From Cesiribacteraceae bacterium YIM B00369 (lineage in GTDB: Bacteria > Bacteroidota > Bacteroidia > Cytophagales > Cyclobacteriaceae), in the NCBI GenBank assembly GCA_017948555.1, contig JAFMYY010000012.1:84508-148507 (forward strand): DNA of 64,000 bases. Reading direction: 5' to 3'. How positions within the stretch are numbered: position 1 is the first letter of the stretch; each line of letters starts with the position of its first letter. Made by a program: the position numbers and the translations under genes. The notes beneath the pieces are model-generated. The model searched no databases. It was not told the origin of the DNA and saw only the letters and a list, made by a program, of their open reading frames with translations. Shown piece by piece: positions 25,610-35,343 of this stretch.

Positions 25610-28600
25610 TTATTTTAGCACTGTTATACCTCCGCGTTGTTTTTTGTAGGTACTGTCGTCTCCGAACCTGTTCTGGTAGGTAATTACATATACATAGGTA
25701 TTGACCATTACCGGCTGCCCGCTTCTGTCGGTTCCTTTCCACTCAAAGAGCGGGTCGTTGCTCTGGAATAAAACCTCACCCCAGCGGTTCAGTATCTGAA
25801 TCTGAAAGTTCTGTACATTTTCTGCCATCTTAGGGTTCAGTATTCTAAAGGAGCTGTTGCCGTTTACCGGGCTGTTAAAACGGATGGCGTTTGGCAGCCA
25901 GAGCACAGGCGTACAGTCGTATACCACCCTGAACCTGACAGGCTCACTGCAACCATTTACTTCTAACTCATAATTTCCTTCCTGGGTAATTATCAGGGAA
26001 GGGCTTCGTCCTACAACCTGGCCGTTAGCAGTTCTCCAAACATAACTATCATAGCCTTCAAGTGAAATAGTATCCCGTGCCATTTCAGGAATGTTGGGGC
26101 AAATTACATAGGTTGGCCGTAATACGGGAGGAATGGTTCTGGTGACTTCTTTAGGTTCGGAGGTTTTTTCTCCTGCACAATTAGAATTTGAAATAGTGGC
26201 TGTAACCTGATAAGTACCTTCGGTAGCATATATTTCTTTTGTATTACCATTAGAAACAGGGACAAAGGTGTTGCCTTCTTTTTTGAACCACTGGTATGAA
26301 ATATCCCGGCCCGTATAGCTGGTAACTGCGGTTAAAATACTTTGTGCAGCTTCTCCGCATCCTGCATTCAAATCAATATTAAGATCTTCCAAAGGTTCTT
26401 CCAGGTTTATCCTCAAAAGGTCTGATTCAGAACTGCAGCTGGCCCGGTTATCTGTAATTTCAACATAATAGCCACCGCTCTCCCTGACAATAATCTGGCG
26501 GGCATTCCGGCCGGCAGGGGTTCCGTCTTCCTTAAACCAGCTGTAGCTTATTTGCCCGGTTGCATCAGGCACCTCCGCAGTAAGGGTGGCAAATCCCTGG
26601 CAATTGTTGTCAGAAGGAACAATGGTAACAGTTGGTACTGCATTGATCCGTATATTAATGGTATCATTCTTAAAGCAGCCTGTTGATTTAGAGGAGATTT
26701 TTACCGCATACCGGTACTGGCCTGCACTGCCTGTATTAACTCCGTTGAGAGACTGTGTATTGGTGGTGTTTGTTAAAGCAGAAAAACCTGTACCTGAATC
26801 TACCTGCCATTCAAATGTAAAATCATTTAAGCGGTTATCAATTTCCAGGCTTTGACGTGGCAAAGTGTCACCCACACATACATTTATATCCTGCCCTAAA
26901 TCTACCTGAGGTCTTTCGTCAAGAGCTGAAACATAAACCGGATCAGATAAGCAATCGCCGTTACCTACAATAAATTCCCATACGCCAACCCTGTCTACTG
27001 TCAGCTCCGGGGTATTGCTTACCACACTGGTTCCATTTTCCAGCCACAAATAAGAAATACTGGTGGAAGGATCGGGGTCCTGTCCGTCAATAAGGGCTTT
27101 TCCTCTGAAAGTAACCGACTGATCTCCGCACAACCTGAGTTCAGCAGGTGTTTCCAGCCGGGCAACAGGGATCGCACTTATTGTGAATGAAGAGATTATT
27201 TCTTCTCCCTGTGCCGGATAATCGTACTGATTTGGAGCAGGTGGGCTGCATTCATTTGAAATTGACAGGCGCACATAAAAGGTTCCGGTGGTATTACCAT
27301 AATCAGCTGCCGGAATGGTTAATTCTGCACCTTCTCCGGTTGGTGTTTCATAATAGGTTTTAAGCACAGTGGTTCTGTCTCCTGCTAACAGTTCAATCCT
27401 TAATTCCATATCATTCTGATACCGTTGCGTGGCAGAGACCTCCACATCGTCACCCACACAGCCTCCTGTAGCGGAAATTGAAGCTTCCCGTGGCGCGGAG
27501 CCTGCATTCTCCCCGAAGTTAGGCAAGCCTAAGGTGCTGCTTGTGCCGGCGGCCAGTTCAAACGTACTGCTGGTTACATCATAGTTATCATCAAGTTTCC
27601 GGCCGGGGGAATTAATGGTAAATAATTCATTACTCCCTTCCCGTGCGATATAAAGAGTGCCATCCGGCCCCAGCTCAACAGCTCCCAGTGTTTCCCCGGG
27701 AACTTCTATTTCAACCATCGAATCAATAATCTCCTGTTGATTAAGGGTGGAGTCAACATCAAACTGGTAAAGGTAAGAGTTGCTGCCATCATAAACAGTT
27801 GCGTACATCATGGAATCTGCAAAAGCGAGTCCGTACAGGGTGCCTGGTTTTACCGGCAATTCAACAGCAGGTTCACTGACTGTTCCGCTGTCTGCATCGA
27901 ATTTATACAGGTTTATGGCGTTGCTGCTTCCATTGTTATAGGTGGAGGCCAGTACTTTTCCGCCATCCATAAAACGTAAATACCCGGTTCCGTCACCATG
28001 TGGCTGGCCAATTTCAGAGCGGACAGCTTTGCCCAGGCCTTCTGAGCTTACAGGAAAGCTTAAAAAGGCATTTGAATTGAGTTCATGCGTAACTACCCAC
28101 ACTCCGCCATCTGTTCTGCTGGTGGAGGTTAATTTCTCTGTTACAGGTTCTGCTGTAAGCGGAATAGTTTTTATCGGCTGCCCCGCCAGTGCTCCTCCGT
28201 CAGCAAGGGCTACCCCCGGTGGCGGAGTAGCTGCTTTCAGGTCAAGAAGACTGTAAGAAAGCTGACCACTGTTGTTGATTGTAAAAAGGTAAAACAAGCT
28301 TTCATCCGATGGGAAATCCACAAATAATGAATTTTGGGTAACTCCGGGGCTGCCGCCAATATTTGTTCCGTTAGCAGCTGGCGCAAGGTCGTTCCCATAC
28401 CATACCGATTCCCCGTCCGTAGCGAATAAAACATCTGCATTAGGGTCGCCGGTAAGGGCAACACCTTCCGGAGCATTTATTTTACCATCGGAGCTGATGG
28501 CCTCATTATTCATGAAATTGATTCCGGCGCTGTTTCCGAAATACCAGATGCTGCTGTTTTGGTCGGTTTCATTATAAATAACCACATTAAAGGTCTGGTA

Positions 28601-29323
28601 AACAGAGCAATCGGTAGGGTCGTTAGGAGTAGGGTCGTAAATGATATAGTAGGTTCCGGCATCCTTGTATTTATCATAGTTAACACCCTGAACAAGGTCG
28701 GTGGTAACGGTAATACTTTGTGCGGAAGGTTCAGGATTTAAAGGATCGGCACTTTGGGGTTTATACCATGTAACCTGCACAGGAGTTTCTCCTGACTGGC
28801 CTGCCGTATAAGCATTTATTGTTTTGGGTGCCCCGCAAAGCACCACTTCTCCGGAAATTTGCTCTTCGGTTCCGTCAGCTTTTACCTCTTTCAAAATAAC
28901 CTGGGTGTCGATGGAGCGGATTTCTACAGGAACATTTGTTTTAACAGTGTCAACTTCTCCGTTTGTGTTGTAAAAAGCAAATAATTCCACATTGTAAGTT
29001 CCCGGCTCAGAAAAAGGATATGCAGGATGAAATTCCCGGCTATCCAGAGAATCGGAAGGGTCCTGTGGGTTAATTCCAAATAGCCAGTATACGCTATCCG
29101 GTTGCTGAGGGTAGTTTACAAAGAATTTTGTGGAGGCAGGAGTGCCTCCGCCACCGCCACCTGAATTATCAGGAATACAGGTGCCCTGTACATAAACCTC
29201 AGGTTGCGGAGCTGCAGGAGAAGGAGGGTTAGTTTGTGCCCGGCTAAGCAACGGAAGTAATAGCATTCCCGTTAGAGATAGCAGAAACAGGCAAAGTATG
29301 GTAAAGTGCGAAATATTACGCAT
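25610..29323 (-). CDS. Large surface protein with T9SS type B / gliding motility C-terminal domain
   Basis: 1237 residues. Signal peptide (ends LLSRAQ, ~30), then PKD/Ig-like segments, a Gly/Ser linker, a propeller-like part (~260-640: SIWYFGNSAGINF, GTLYGLAFADSMMYATVYDGSN, LGPDGTLYIAREGSNELF) and several Ig-like repeats with paired cysteines (VSALDERPQVDLGQDINVCVGDTLP). The last ~95 residues (VLWLPNAIRF..., IQILNRWGEVLFQS, WKGTDRSGQPVMVNTYVYVITYQNR, GGITVLK) are the gliding motility-associated/T9SS type B sorting domain. The usual FSPNGDGxND core is degenerate here (FNSPVNGNSSF). Divergent from its likely PorP/SprF helper. Confidence 0.92.
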   Translation of the reverse strand: MRNISHFTILCLFLLSLTGMLLLPLLSRAQTNPPSPAAPQPEVYVQGTCIPDNSGGGGGGTPASTKFFVNYPQQPDSVYWLFGINPQDPSDSLDSREFHPAYPFSEPGTYNVELFAFYNTNGEVDTVKTNVPVEIRSIDTQVILKEVKADGTEEQISGEVVLCGAPKTINAYTAGQSGETPVQVTWYKPQSADPLNPEPSAQSITVTTDLVQGVNYDKYKDAGTYYIIYDPTPNDPTDCSVYQTFNVVIYNETDQNSSIWYFGNSAGINFMNNEAISSDGKINAPEGVALTGDPNADVLFATDGESVWYGNDLAPAANGTNIGGSPGVTQNSLFVDFPSDESLFYLFTINNSGQLSYSLLDLKAATPPPGVALADGGALAGQPIKTIPLTAEPVTEKLTSTSRTDGGVWVVTHELNSNAFLSFPVSSEGLGKAVRSEIGQPHGDGTGYLRFMDGGKVLASTYNNGSSNAINLYKFDADSGTVSEPAVELPVKPGTLYGLAFADSMMYATVYDGSNSYLYQFDVDSTLNQQEIIDSMVEIEVPGETLGAVELGPDGTLYIAREGSNELFTINSPGRKLDDNYDVTSSTFELAAGTSSTLGLPNFGENAGSAPREASISATGGCVGDDVEVSATQRYQNDMELRIELLAGDRTTVLKTYYETPTGEGAELTIPAADYGNTTGTFYVRLSISNECSPPAPNQYDYPAQGEEIISSFTISAIPVARLETPAELRLCGDQSVTFRGKALIDGQDPDPSTSISYLWLENGTSVVSNTPELTVDRVGVWEFIVGNGDCLSDPVYVSALDERPQVDLGQDINVCVGDTLPRQSLEIDNRLNDFTFEWQVDSGTGFSALTNTTNTQSLNGVNTGSAGQYRYAVKISSKSTGCFKNDTINIRINAVPTVTIVPSDNNCQGFATLTAEVPDATGQISYSWFKEDGTPAGRNARQIIVRESGGYYVEITDNRASCSSESDLLRINLEEPLEDLNIDLNAGCGEAAQSILTAVTSYTGRDISYQWFKKEGNTFVPVSNGNTKEIYATEGTYQVTATISNSNCAGEKTSEPKEVTRTIPPVLRPTYVICPNIPEMARDTISLEGYDSYVWRTANGQVVGRSPSLIITQEGNYELEVNGCSEPVRFRVVYDCTPVLWLPNAIRFNSPVNGNSSFRILNPKMAENVQNFQIQILNRWGEVLFQSNDPLFEWKGTDRSGQPVMVNTYVYVITYQNRFGDDSTYKKQRGGITVLK

Positions 29324-29482
29324 TATATTTTTTAGCTGTTTTACAATGCAAAACCTTTATTTCCATCTGAAAAAAGGCCGGCATTTAATAAATATTAAAC
29401 AAACAATGCAACCAATTTATTGTTAAATATAGCAAAAATACACACCTGCCAGCAGTGCTTCCGGCATAGATTAAATAATTTT

Positions 29483-29516
29483 TTTGTAATATCGTTACTA
29501 ATACAAAGTATCTTTG
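29483..29516 (+). promoter_or_regulatory. Promoter of the PorP/SprF gene
   Basis: TTTG at 29483-29486 and TATCTTTG at 29509-29516, spaced 22 bases (slightly long for TTTG-N19-TAnnTTTG). The ATG follows at 29535. Confidence 0.5.
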
Positions 29517-29534
29517 CGTGTATAATCTTTATAT

Positions 29535-30596
29535 ATGGCTACACTACCTACTTATAAAAAGTTTGGCTTCCTGCTGGGAAGTTTGTTGCTGATCCTGCTT
29601 GGAGGAACGCCCCTGATGGCTCAGGATCCGCAGTTCTCCCAGTTCTATGCCAATCCACTTTATCTTAATCCCGGCCTTACCGGAAACACTGAGAGCGCAA
29701 GGGCAGGGGTAAACTTCAGGCATCAGTGGCCGGCCCTCGATGCCTCCTATACCACTTTTACTGCTTATTTCGATTACTTCCTTGAGGATTATAACAGCGG
29801 TGTGGGAATGCTCCTTATGCGCGACCAGCAGGGGCTGGCAGGGCTGAACTCCACCAGCGCCAACCTTCAGTATGCTTATCAACTCCCTCTTACTTCAAAA
29901 TTAACTTTCAGGCCCGGCATTTCATTGGGGGTAATCCAGCGGAGTGTAAATTTAGACAATCTGCAGTTTGCCGACCAGTTTAACGGTACCGGATTTAACC
30001 CTATATCCTCAACCGGCGAAGATTTATCCAATATGCAACCGGTTTACCAGTTCGACCTTGGCCTGGGCGGGGTGCTTTATTTACCTAATGCTTATGTGGG
30101 CGTATCGGCAAGCCATATCACGCAACCTCAGTATTCCTTTTTTGAGGCCAACGACAACAGTTACCTGCCCCTTAAAATGTCGGTGCATGGTGGTTATGTA
30201 ATTTACCTGCAGGCTGATAACCTGAGAACCGGCTACGATAAATTCGGGAGGGAACGCAGCATTACACCTACCTTTGAATTCAAAATGCAGGATGCCTTCA
30301 GGCAGTTCAGTTTAGGGGCTTACCTTACCTACGAACCTCTGGTGGTAGGGCTTTGGTACAGAGGCCTGCCGGTTGGCGGGATTGAAAATGTGGATAATAA
30401 TAATGAATCGGTTATTGCGCTTGTCGGCTTAAAGGCCGGCAGCCTTAATATCGGGTACAGCTTCGACTACACACTTTCCAGCCTTACCATTGCCTCAGGC
30501 GGAGCACATGAAGTAAGTGCTGTTTATAACTTCCGTTTAGGTAACAGCCGCAAGCCGCCTAAAAATGTAAGACAGATACCTTGTCCTGATTTTTAA
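29535..30596 (+). CDS. PorP/SprF-family T9SS membrane protein
   Basis: 353 residues. Outer-membrane barrel that works with type B T9SS clients such as SprB. Signal peptide ends TPLMAQ, and the mature start QDPQFSQFYANPLYLNPGLTGNTESARAGVNFRHQWP is the family signature. The ending GAHEVSAVYNFRL is a typical terminal strand. Divergent from the T9SS type B protein, its probable client. Confidence 0.93.
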   Translation: MATLPTYKKFGFLLGSLLLILLGGTPLMAQDPQFSQFYANPLYLNPGLTGNTESARAGVNFRHQWPALDASYTTFTAYFDYFLEDYNSGVGMLLMRDQQGLAGLNSTSANLQYAYQLPLTSKLTFRPGISLGVIQRSVNLDNLQFADQFNGTGFNPISSTGEDLSNMQPVYQFDLGLGGVLYLPNAYVGVSASHITQPQYSFFEANDNSYLPLKMSVHGGYVIYLQADNLRTGYDKFGRERSITPTFEFKMQDAFRQFSLGAYLTYEPLVVGLWYRGLPVGGIENVDNNNESVIALVGLKAGSLNIGYSFDYTLSSLTIASGGAHEVSAVYNFRLGNSRKPPKNVRQIPCPDF

Positions 30597-31526
30597 TAGT
30601 TTTGGAGTAGTCCCGGCTAAGCAGGAGCCGGGTCCGGAGAGGACCGGCCTGTAACATTTACCTTTTCTATATCAACTGACTATTAAACAGCTTTTTTCCT
30701 GCTGTTTGATCCTGGTACCTTTATGTGGAGGGAGAGCATTTTTTTCTCTTCCTCCGGCTGTTACCGCTGCCCCCCCCTCATCACCACCGCGATTTCATTA
30801 TAAATAACTCCACAGGCTTTTATTTCAGCCGGACTGAAGGTGCTCCCGGTAGCATTAATGGTTCCTCTTTGCCCCGGGGAGAGCTGAAAGACAAGATTTT
30901 AACTTCAGGAATAAGCTGAATTTTCCCTTAAAAAATATCTATGTAATAGATGGCTCAAAAAGAAGCAGTATAGCAAACGCTTTTTCCCCAGGTTTGGGGG
31001 AAGAAATAAAGATCGTTTTGTACGATGTGCTCTTTGATGAAAATGCAGCCCGGAAGCAGGTGGATGTGATGGGTGTGAAGCAGGATAAGAAAAAAATAGA
31101 TATCACTTCGGATGCAAATGTGTAGTACTTCAGCCGGAGCAGATGCTGTTTTTGTTGTTCCTGCCGGCCTTTGGTAAGCATCTTTCCTGTCTTTTGAGGA
31201 GGGAATAAGACCACAGGGCTTTATTGCAGACAATTGCTGCTGCTTTTTACACCGGAAAGGGTCCTGCAGGTTCAGGTATGGGAAAGTCAGGCAGAACAGC
31301 AGACCCGGGAACAAAGCAGGAGCCCGTGCTGCAGAAAACTGCAGCGGCGGTGTTTTTCAGCCATTCCCGGAAGAGTTGCCTTGTACAGAACAGAGCAGGT
31401 TGTATCCTTATTTCCGCTATGTACGGATGCGGATTTCCGATGCGGAAGTGCTGAAATAGGAGGAGCAACTGATGAAAGTTTTTTACATGAAATGTAAGTT
31501 ATAGCGATAGTTTTACCCAATCATTT
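30597..31526. other. 930-base non-coding region with gene debris
   Basis: Apart from the protease remnant at 30869-31125 I see only short overlapping open frames on both strands without family signal. A weak hairpin AAACAGC/GCTGTTT at 30685-30707 may end the PorP/SprF transcript. The last ~60 bases must hold the promoter of the PorE-like gene. Confidence 0.55.
30869..31125 (+). pseudogene. Fragment of an M48/Ste24-type CAAX protease gene
   Basis: Two frames joined by a shift near 30900 read LPRGELKDKI, then LNFPLKNIYVIDGSKRSS and IANAFSPGLGEEIKIVLYDVL. This closely follows the conserved stretch of bacterial Ste24-like proteases (LPEGELKDKI...FPLKNIYVIDGSKRS...NAYFSGFGKNKRIVLYDTL). The upstream membrane region and the HExxH active site are missing; the frame stops at 31123-31125 after unrelated residues. 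Interpreted as a decayed remnant. Confidence 0.6.
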
Positions 31527-33857
31527 ATGAAGTTAACGAAACGTGCTGGTTTATTGCTGGCCTGCCTGTTTATAAGCCTGTGGGCGAATGGGCAGAACGG
31601 ACAGTCACAGGTCCTTTTCAGGGCTGAGAAATTATTTGAAATTGGAAATTATAAAGATGCTCTTAAGAGCTATCAGGACGCCCTGGATGGAGGAGAAAAG
31701 TCTCCTTATGTAAAGTACAAAGCAGGCCGCTGCTACCTGGAGGCATCTTCTTTTGAAGATAAGCTGAAAGCCCTTCCTTTACTGACAGAGGCAGCTGCAG
31801 CTAAAGATGCTAAAGTACCGGCTGAGGTACACCTGTACCTGGGAGATGCGTATTATCTGGATGGTAATATGTACCAGGCGCTCGAAAATTATGATGTATA
31901 CAGGAAGAAAGCAGGCAGTGATGCTGCTAAAAAGAAGGTAGCAGAAGGAAAGATTGCTCAGAGCCACCGGGCTCAGGAAATAATAAATAAGCCTAAGCAG
32001 ATCAGCCTGAGGACAGTGGCCAATGGTGTTAATACCGGTTTTACGGAATATAATCCTGTGGTTTCAGCTGATGAAAGCCTGATAGCCTATACCGTGCTGA
32101 AGCCTGCCGACAGCCGCTCAAGCCAGTCGTTTGTAGAGCAGATTATGGTATTGAAGAAAGAAGGCAATACGTGGGGAACTCCGCAGCAACTGAAGCTGAG
32201 TTCAGGTTTCAATGCCGGTACTGCAGGCCTTTCGGCCGATGGTCAGCAGATGATCATTTACCTGAATGGTGGTGCCACCGGTGGAGGCCTCTACATGATG
32301 TGGCGTAAAGGTGATGGCTGGGGCTCTCCGCAGGAGCTTGTAGGAGATATTAACTCCCGTTACCAGGAAAGTACCGCCAGCATTACCCCCGACAGCCGTA
32401 CTATTTATTTTGCAAGTAACCGCCCGGGTGGTTTTGGTGGAATGGATATTTATAAAAGCGAACTCCAGTCTAACGGCAGCTGGGGCAGGGCTGAAAACCT
32501 TGGCAGTGCAGTTAACTCTGCCGCCGATGAAGATGCTCCCTTTATCCACCCCGATGGCAGAACACTGTTCTTTACATCTAAGGGACATGGATCCATAGGA
32601 GGAAGCGATATTTTCCGTACTCACTTTGTGGGAGGTAAGTGGTCAGCTCCTGAAAATCTGGGATATCCTATTAATACTGTGGCCAACGATAATTACTTTA
32701 CCCTTACCGCAGACGGCAGCCGTGCTTACTTCTCTTCCGACCGCCCGGGAGGAAAAGGAGGACAGGATATTTATACTTTTGATATGCCGGAAGAAGACCG
32801 GAATATTCCGCTTACCATGATCAAGGGCCGTGTGCTGGCAGGTGAGGGGGGCAATCAGCGTCCTGTTAAAACAGTTATCAAGGTGGTGGACAATGAAACC
32901 GGTAAAAAAATAGATTATGTGTATAACCCTGATCCTGAAACAGGAAATTACCTGATCATTTTTCCTCCCGGCCATAATTACGATATGATCATTCAGGCAG
33001 AAGGTTATCTGCCATACGCTATCAATATAAATATACCCAATCAGGATTACTTTTATGAGCTTTATCAGCAGGTTTTCCTGCGCCCTGTAAAGCAGTTCGA
33101 TGTAGTGGTAGGACAGGAAGTACAGGTTAAGAATGCTTTTTATGATACGCAGGAGCCTTTACATAACGACCTGAAAAAAGCCAAGGAGAGTATGCTGGTG
33201 CAGGAAGACAGCATAGATGTTTACGAAATGATGGAAACCATTATTGGCGCCGGAGATACTGAAGCCTATAATTACCTGCTGGAGCTGATGTATGCTAAAA
33301 ACCCTATTGATGATGTGGACTTTAGCGCGGCAAAGGGCGAAAATGTGGAATCTGCACAGGTGGTTTATTATTATGAGGAAAATGATAAAACCAAGCTGGA
33401 AGCTAAAAAGGTGGGTAATGAAGTAATATATACCCTGCCGACCTTTTATGTGGCAGAGGAGGCTAAAAAGCAACGGGAAGCCTCAGTTAAAGTGGCGAAG
33501 TATGATGTGAATTTGCTGAAGCCAATTCATAAGATATATTTTGGCCCTGATGCAAAAGTTCTGAAAGCGGAAGACCAGAAAATGCTGGAGTCGGTTTTAG
33601 CAAGCTTCAAGGAAAACGAAACGCTGGGGGTTGAAATCTCCGGATATGCTTCTGAAGATGGCGATGCTGCTTATAATAAAAAGCTGTCGAACGACAGGGC
33701 CATTGCGGTACTGAATTACCTGAATGAAAGAGGCCTTGCCCGCCGCCGGATTGTGGCAAAAGGGTTTGGTGCTACAGAAGGCAGAGGAGGAAATGCACAG
33801 GAAAGCCGCCGGGTGGAGCTCAGGATTATTGACCTTTCGAAGGAGAAAGCGATGTAA
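31527..33857 (+). CDS. OmpA-family protein with TPR, PD40 propeller and CarboxypepD domains (PorE-like)
   Basis: 776 residues. Signal peptide to ~22 (SLWANGQ). TPR-like helices ~25-150 (AEKLFEIGNYKDALKSYQDALDG); PD40/TolB-like blades ~165-420 (TEYNPVVSADESLIAYT, SITPDSRTIYFASNRPGGFGGMDIY, FIHPDGRTLFFTSKG, YFSSDRPGGKGGQDIY); a carboxypeptidase-regulatory-like domain ~425-520; OmpA_C peptidoglycan-binding domain ~665-775 (KIYFGPDAKVL, EISGYASEDG, NDRAIAVLNYLNERG). This is the domain order of PorE, which ties T9SS to the cell wall; many Bacteroidota have several paralogues, so orthology is not certain. No lipobox cysteine is seen. Confidence 0.88.
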   Translation: MKLTKRAGLLLACLFISLWANGQNGQSQVLFRAEKLFEIGNYKDALKSYQDALDGGEKSPYVKYKAGRCYLEASSFEDKLKALPLLTEAAAAKDAKVPAEVHLYLGDAYYLDGNMYQALENYDVYRKKAGSDAAKKKVAEGKIAQSHRAQEIINKPKQISLRTVANGVNTGFTEYNPVVSADESLIAYTVLKPADSRSSQSFVEQIMVLKKEGNTWGTPQQLKLSSGFNAGTAGLSADGQQMIIYLNGGATGGGLYMMWRKGDGWGSPQELVGDINSRYQESTASITPDSRTIYFASNRPGGFGGMDIYKSELQSNGSWGRAENLGSAVNSAADEDAPFIHPDGRTLFFTSKGHGSIGGSDIFRTHFVGGKWSAPENLGYPINTVANDNYFTLTADGSRAYFSSDRPGGKGGQDIYTFDMPEEDRNIPLTMIKGRVLAGEGGNQRPVKTVIKVVDNETGKKIDYVYNPDPETGNYLIIFPPGHNYDMIIQAEGYLPYAININIPNQDYFYELYQQVFLRPVKQFDVVVGQEVQVKNAFYDTQEPLHNDLKKAKESMLVQEDSIDVYEMMETIIGAGDTEAYNYLLELMYAKNPIDDVDFSAAKGENVESAQVVYYYEENDKTKLEAKKVGNEVIYTLPTFYVAEEAKKQREASVKVAKYDVNLLKPIHKIYFGPDAKVLKAEDQKMLESVLASFKENETLGVEISGYASEDGDAAYNKKLSNDRAIAVLNYLNERGLARRRIVAKGFGATEGRGGNAQESRRVELRIIDLSKEKAM

Positions 33858-33880
33858 TCTGACTTGAAGAATTCAGAATT

Positions 33881-33924
33881 AAAAACAAAAGCAGCAGGCG
33901 GGACAGCCTGCTGCTTTTGTTTTT
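33881..33924. terminator. Bidirectional terminator
   Basis: 19-bp perfect stem (33881-33899 with 33906-33924; core GCAGCAGGC/GCCTGCTGC flanked by A5CA4 and T4GT5) and a 6-nt loop, between convergent genes. Confidence 0.92.
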
Positions 33925-33931
33925 AAAAGCC

Positions 33932-34495
33932 TTACCACTTTAAAAGCGTTTTCTTTTTGTCGCCTTTTTTTGAAAAAAGGTTGGTATGGTAGGGGATAAA
34001 ATAATTCAGGGAGAGGTAAAGTTTGTTGGCTTCAATTTCAGGATTGCTGAGCAGTATGTTATACCCCAGCTGCCCGTGAAAACCTAACAGACGAAAACCG
34101 ACCGAGGGGCCAACACTCAGGCTGCCCTCATTAAAATTTGTAAAATACCCGATGTGGCCTCCGTAGGTGAGCTTCATCCGGCCATGGCGTTGCCAGTAAG
34201 CAGCTTTAACACCAAGTACATTTTCCCAGAAGTTATACTCCACAAAGCCGTCCACAGCCCTTATTACAGGTTTCTGTAGTCTTATTTTTTTCCAGTTGTA
34301 TTCATAACCTGCCTGAAAAAAATCATTCCGGCCTCTTTCGTAGCCCAGGAGAAGCCCGTCGCTGCTTTGGTAGAATTTCCTCCGGTCCCTGGTATCTTTT
34401 TTCTCCTGATCTTCCTTTTTTTTGAAAATCTGCGCCTCTGCTGCAGAATAGCTGAATAACAACAAGGTAAATAAAATACCTGTAAAATAGTTCAT
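33932..34495 (-). CDS. Small outer-membrane barrel protein, unknown
   Basis: 187 residues from the ATG at 34495 (an ATG six codons upstream gives a less good signal). Signal peptide ends SYSAAEAQ. The mature part begins with a very charged stretch (IFKKKEDQEKKDTRDRRKF), then alternating aromatic strands (LLLGYERGRNDFFQAGYEYNW, GGHIGYFTNFNEGSLSVGPSVGFRL, LYLSLNYFIPY) like an eight-strand barrel. Not assigned to a family. Confidence 0.65.
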   Translation of the reverse strand: MNYFTGILFTLLLFSYSAAEAQIFKKKEDQEKKDTRDRRKFYQSSDGLLLGYERGRNDFFQAGYEYNWKKIRLQKPVIRAVDGFVEYNFWENVLGVKAAYWQRHGRMKLTYGGHIGYFTNFNEGSLSVGPSVGFRLLGFHGQLGYNILLSNPEIEANKLYLSLNYFIPYHTNLFSKKGDKKKTLLKW

Positions 34496-34562
34496 AGGGC
34501 TAAAGTAAAACATACAGTAGCAAAACGGTAAAGTTAAGCGGCTGGTATGAGCAGCCTCTTAA

Positions 34563-34955
34563 CTACTTGTCAGGCACTACCGCCGTAGCTTCAATTTCTA
34601 TAAGCAGGTCTGGGCGGATCAAACCAGGTACCTCCACCAGAGTGGTGGCAGGCTTAATGTTTCTGAATACCTCTTCATGTGCCCGTCCGGCATCTTCCCA
34701 CAGGTTAATGTCTGTTACATACATACGGGTTCTGATTACATGCTCAAGGCTGCTGCCCGCTTCCTGAAGGGCTTTGCCAATTCTTTCCAGGATAAAAAGG
34801 GTTTGTTCATAAATGTTTCCCTGTCCTACCACCTTATCGTTTTCTACTGCAGTGGTACCCGAAACTTCTACAATATTATTAATGCGTACAGCTCTGGAAT
34901 AGCCAACCTTGGTCTCCCATATACTGTCAGATGTTACATTGATTTTATTTTCCAT
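34563..34955 (-). CDS. RidA family (YjgF/Rid) protein
   Basis: 130 residues, standard length. Rid proteins hydrolyse reactive enamine/imine intermediates. Seen: NIVEVSGTTAV, YEQTLFILERIGKALQEAGSSLEHVIRTRMYVTDI, and the C-terminal PATTLVEVPGLIRPDLLIEIEATAV with the catalytic-type Arg (IRPDLLIEIEA). Seven bases downstream of the Nudix gene and in one operon with it and the DMT gene. Confidence 0.9.
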   Translation of the reverse strand: MENKINVTSDSIWETKVGYSRAVRINNIVEVSGTTAVENDKVVGQGNIYEQTLFILERIGKALQEAGSSLEHVIRTRMYVTDINLWEDAGRAHEEVFRNIKPATTLVEVPGLIRPDLLIEIEATAVVPDK

Positions 34956-34962
34956 ACAATAA

Positions 34963-35343
34963 TTACTTTAAATTTCCTGTATATTCTTTTACTACCGGAA
35001 TATCTGCAGGGCACCAGTTAAGGTGGTGTAGTTCATGAGGCCGGAGCCAGAGGGCTTCTTTATGCTCATGCAGATAAAGATCTCCTGCAACCCGGCTGCA
35101 GATAAAAGGAATTAAACAAATATTCCCGTGTACGGATCTGCTCAGCTTCCTTTCCGGCTGAATGGTAATTCCAAGCTCTTCTTTAATCTCCCTTACAATA
35201 CAATCCTCAGCCTTTTCGCCCGGCTCCAGTTTGCCACCGGGAAATTCCCATAAAAGGCCTTGTTTCATTCCGGCACTTCTTTGTACAACCAAAGTAAGTC
35301 CTTCATGTTCGATAATAGCGCAGGCAACCTCCAGTACAGACAT
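34963..35343 (-). CDS. MutT-type Nudix hydrolase
   Basis: 126 residues. The Nudix box is intact: GGKLEPGEKAEDCIVREIKEELGI (GX5EX7REUXEEXGU). Opening VACAIIEHEGLTLVVQRS and the C-terminal LHEHKEALWLRPHELHHLNWCPADIPVV resemble MutT 8-oxo-dGTP diphosphatases and CTP pyrophosphohydrolases; substrate not decidable from sequence. Its ATG overlaps the stop of the upstream DMT gene by one base (TAATG). Confidence 0.88.
   Translation of the reverse strand: MSVLEVACAIIEHEGLTLVVQRSAGMKQGLLWEFPGGKLEPGEKAEDCIVREIKEELGITIQPERKLSRSVHGNICLIPFICSRVAGDLYLHEHKEALWLRPHELHHLNWCPADIPVVKEYTGNLK

Noticed and set aside
31224-31520. Several 70-90 codon ORFs on both strands before the PorE-like gene
   Set aside because: Overlapping, low-information frames in decayed sequence; none has a family motif.
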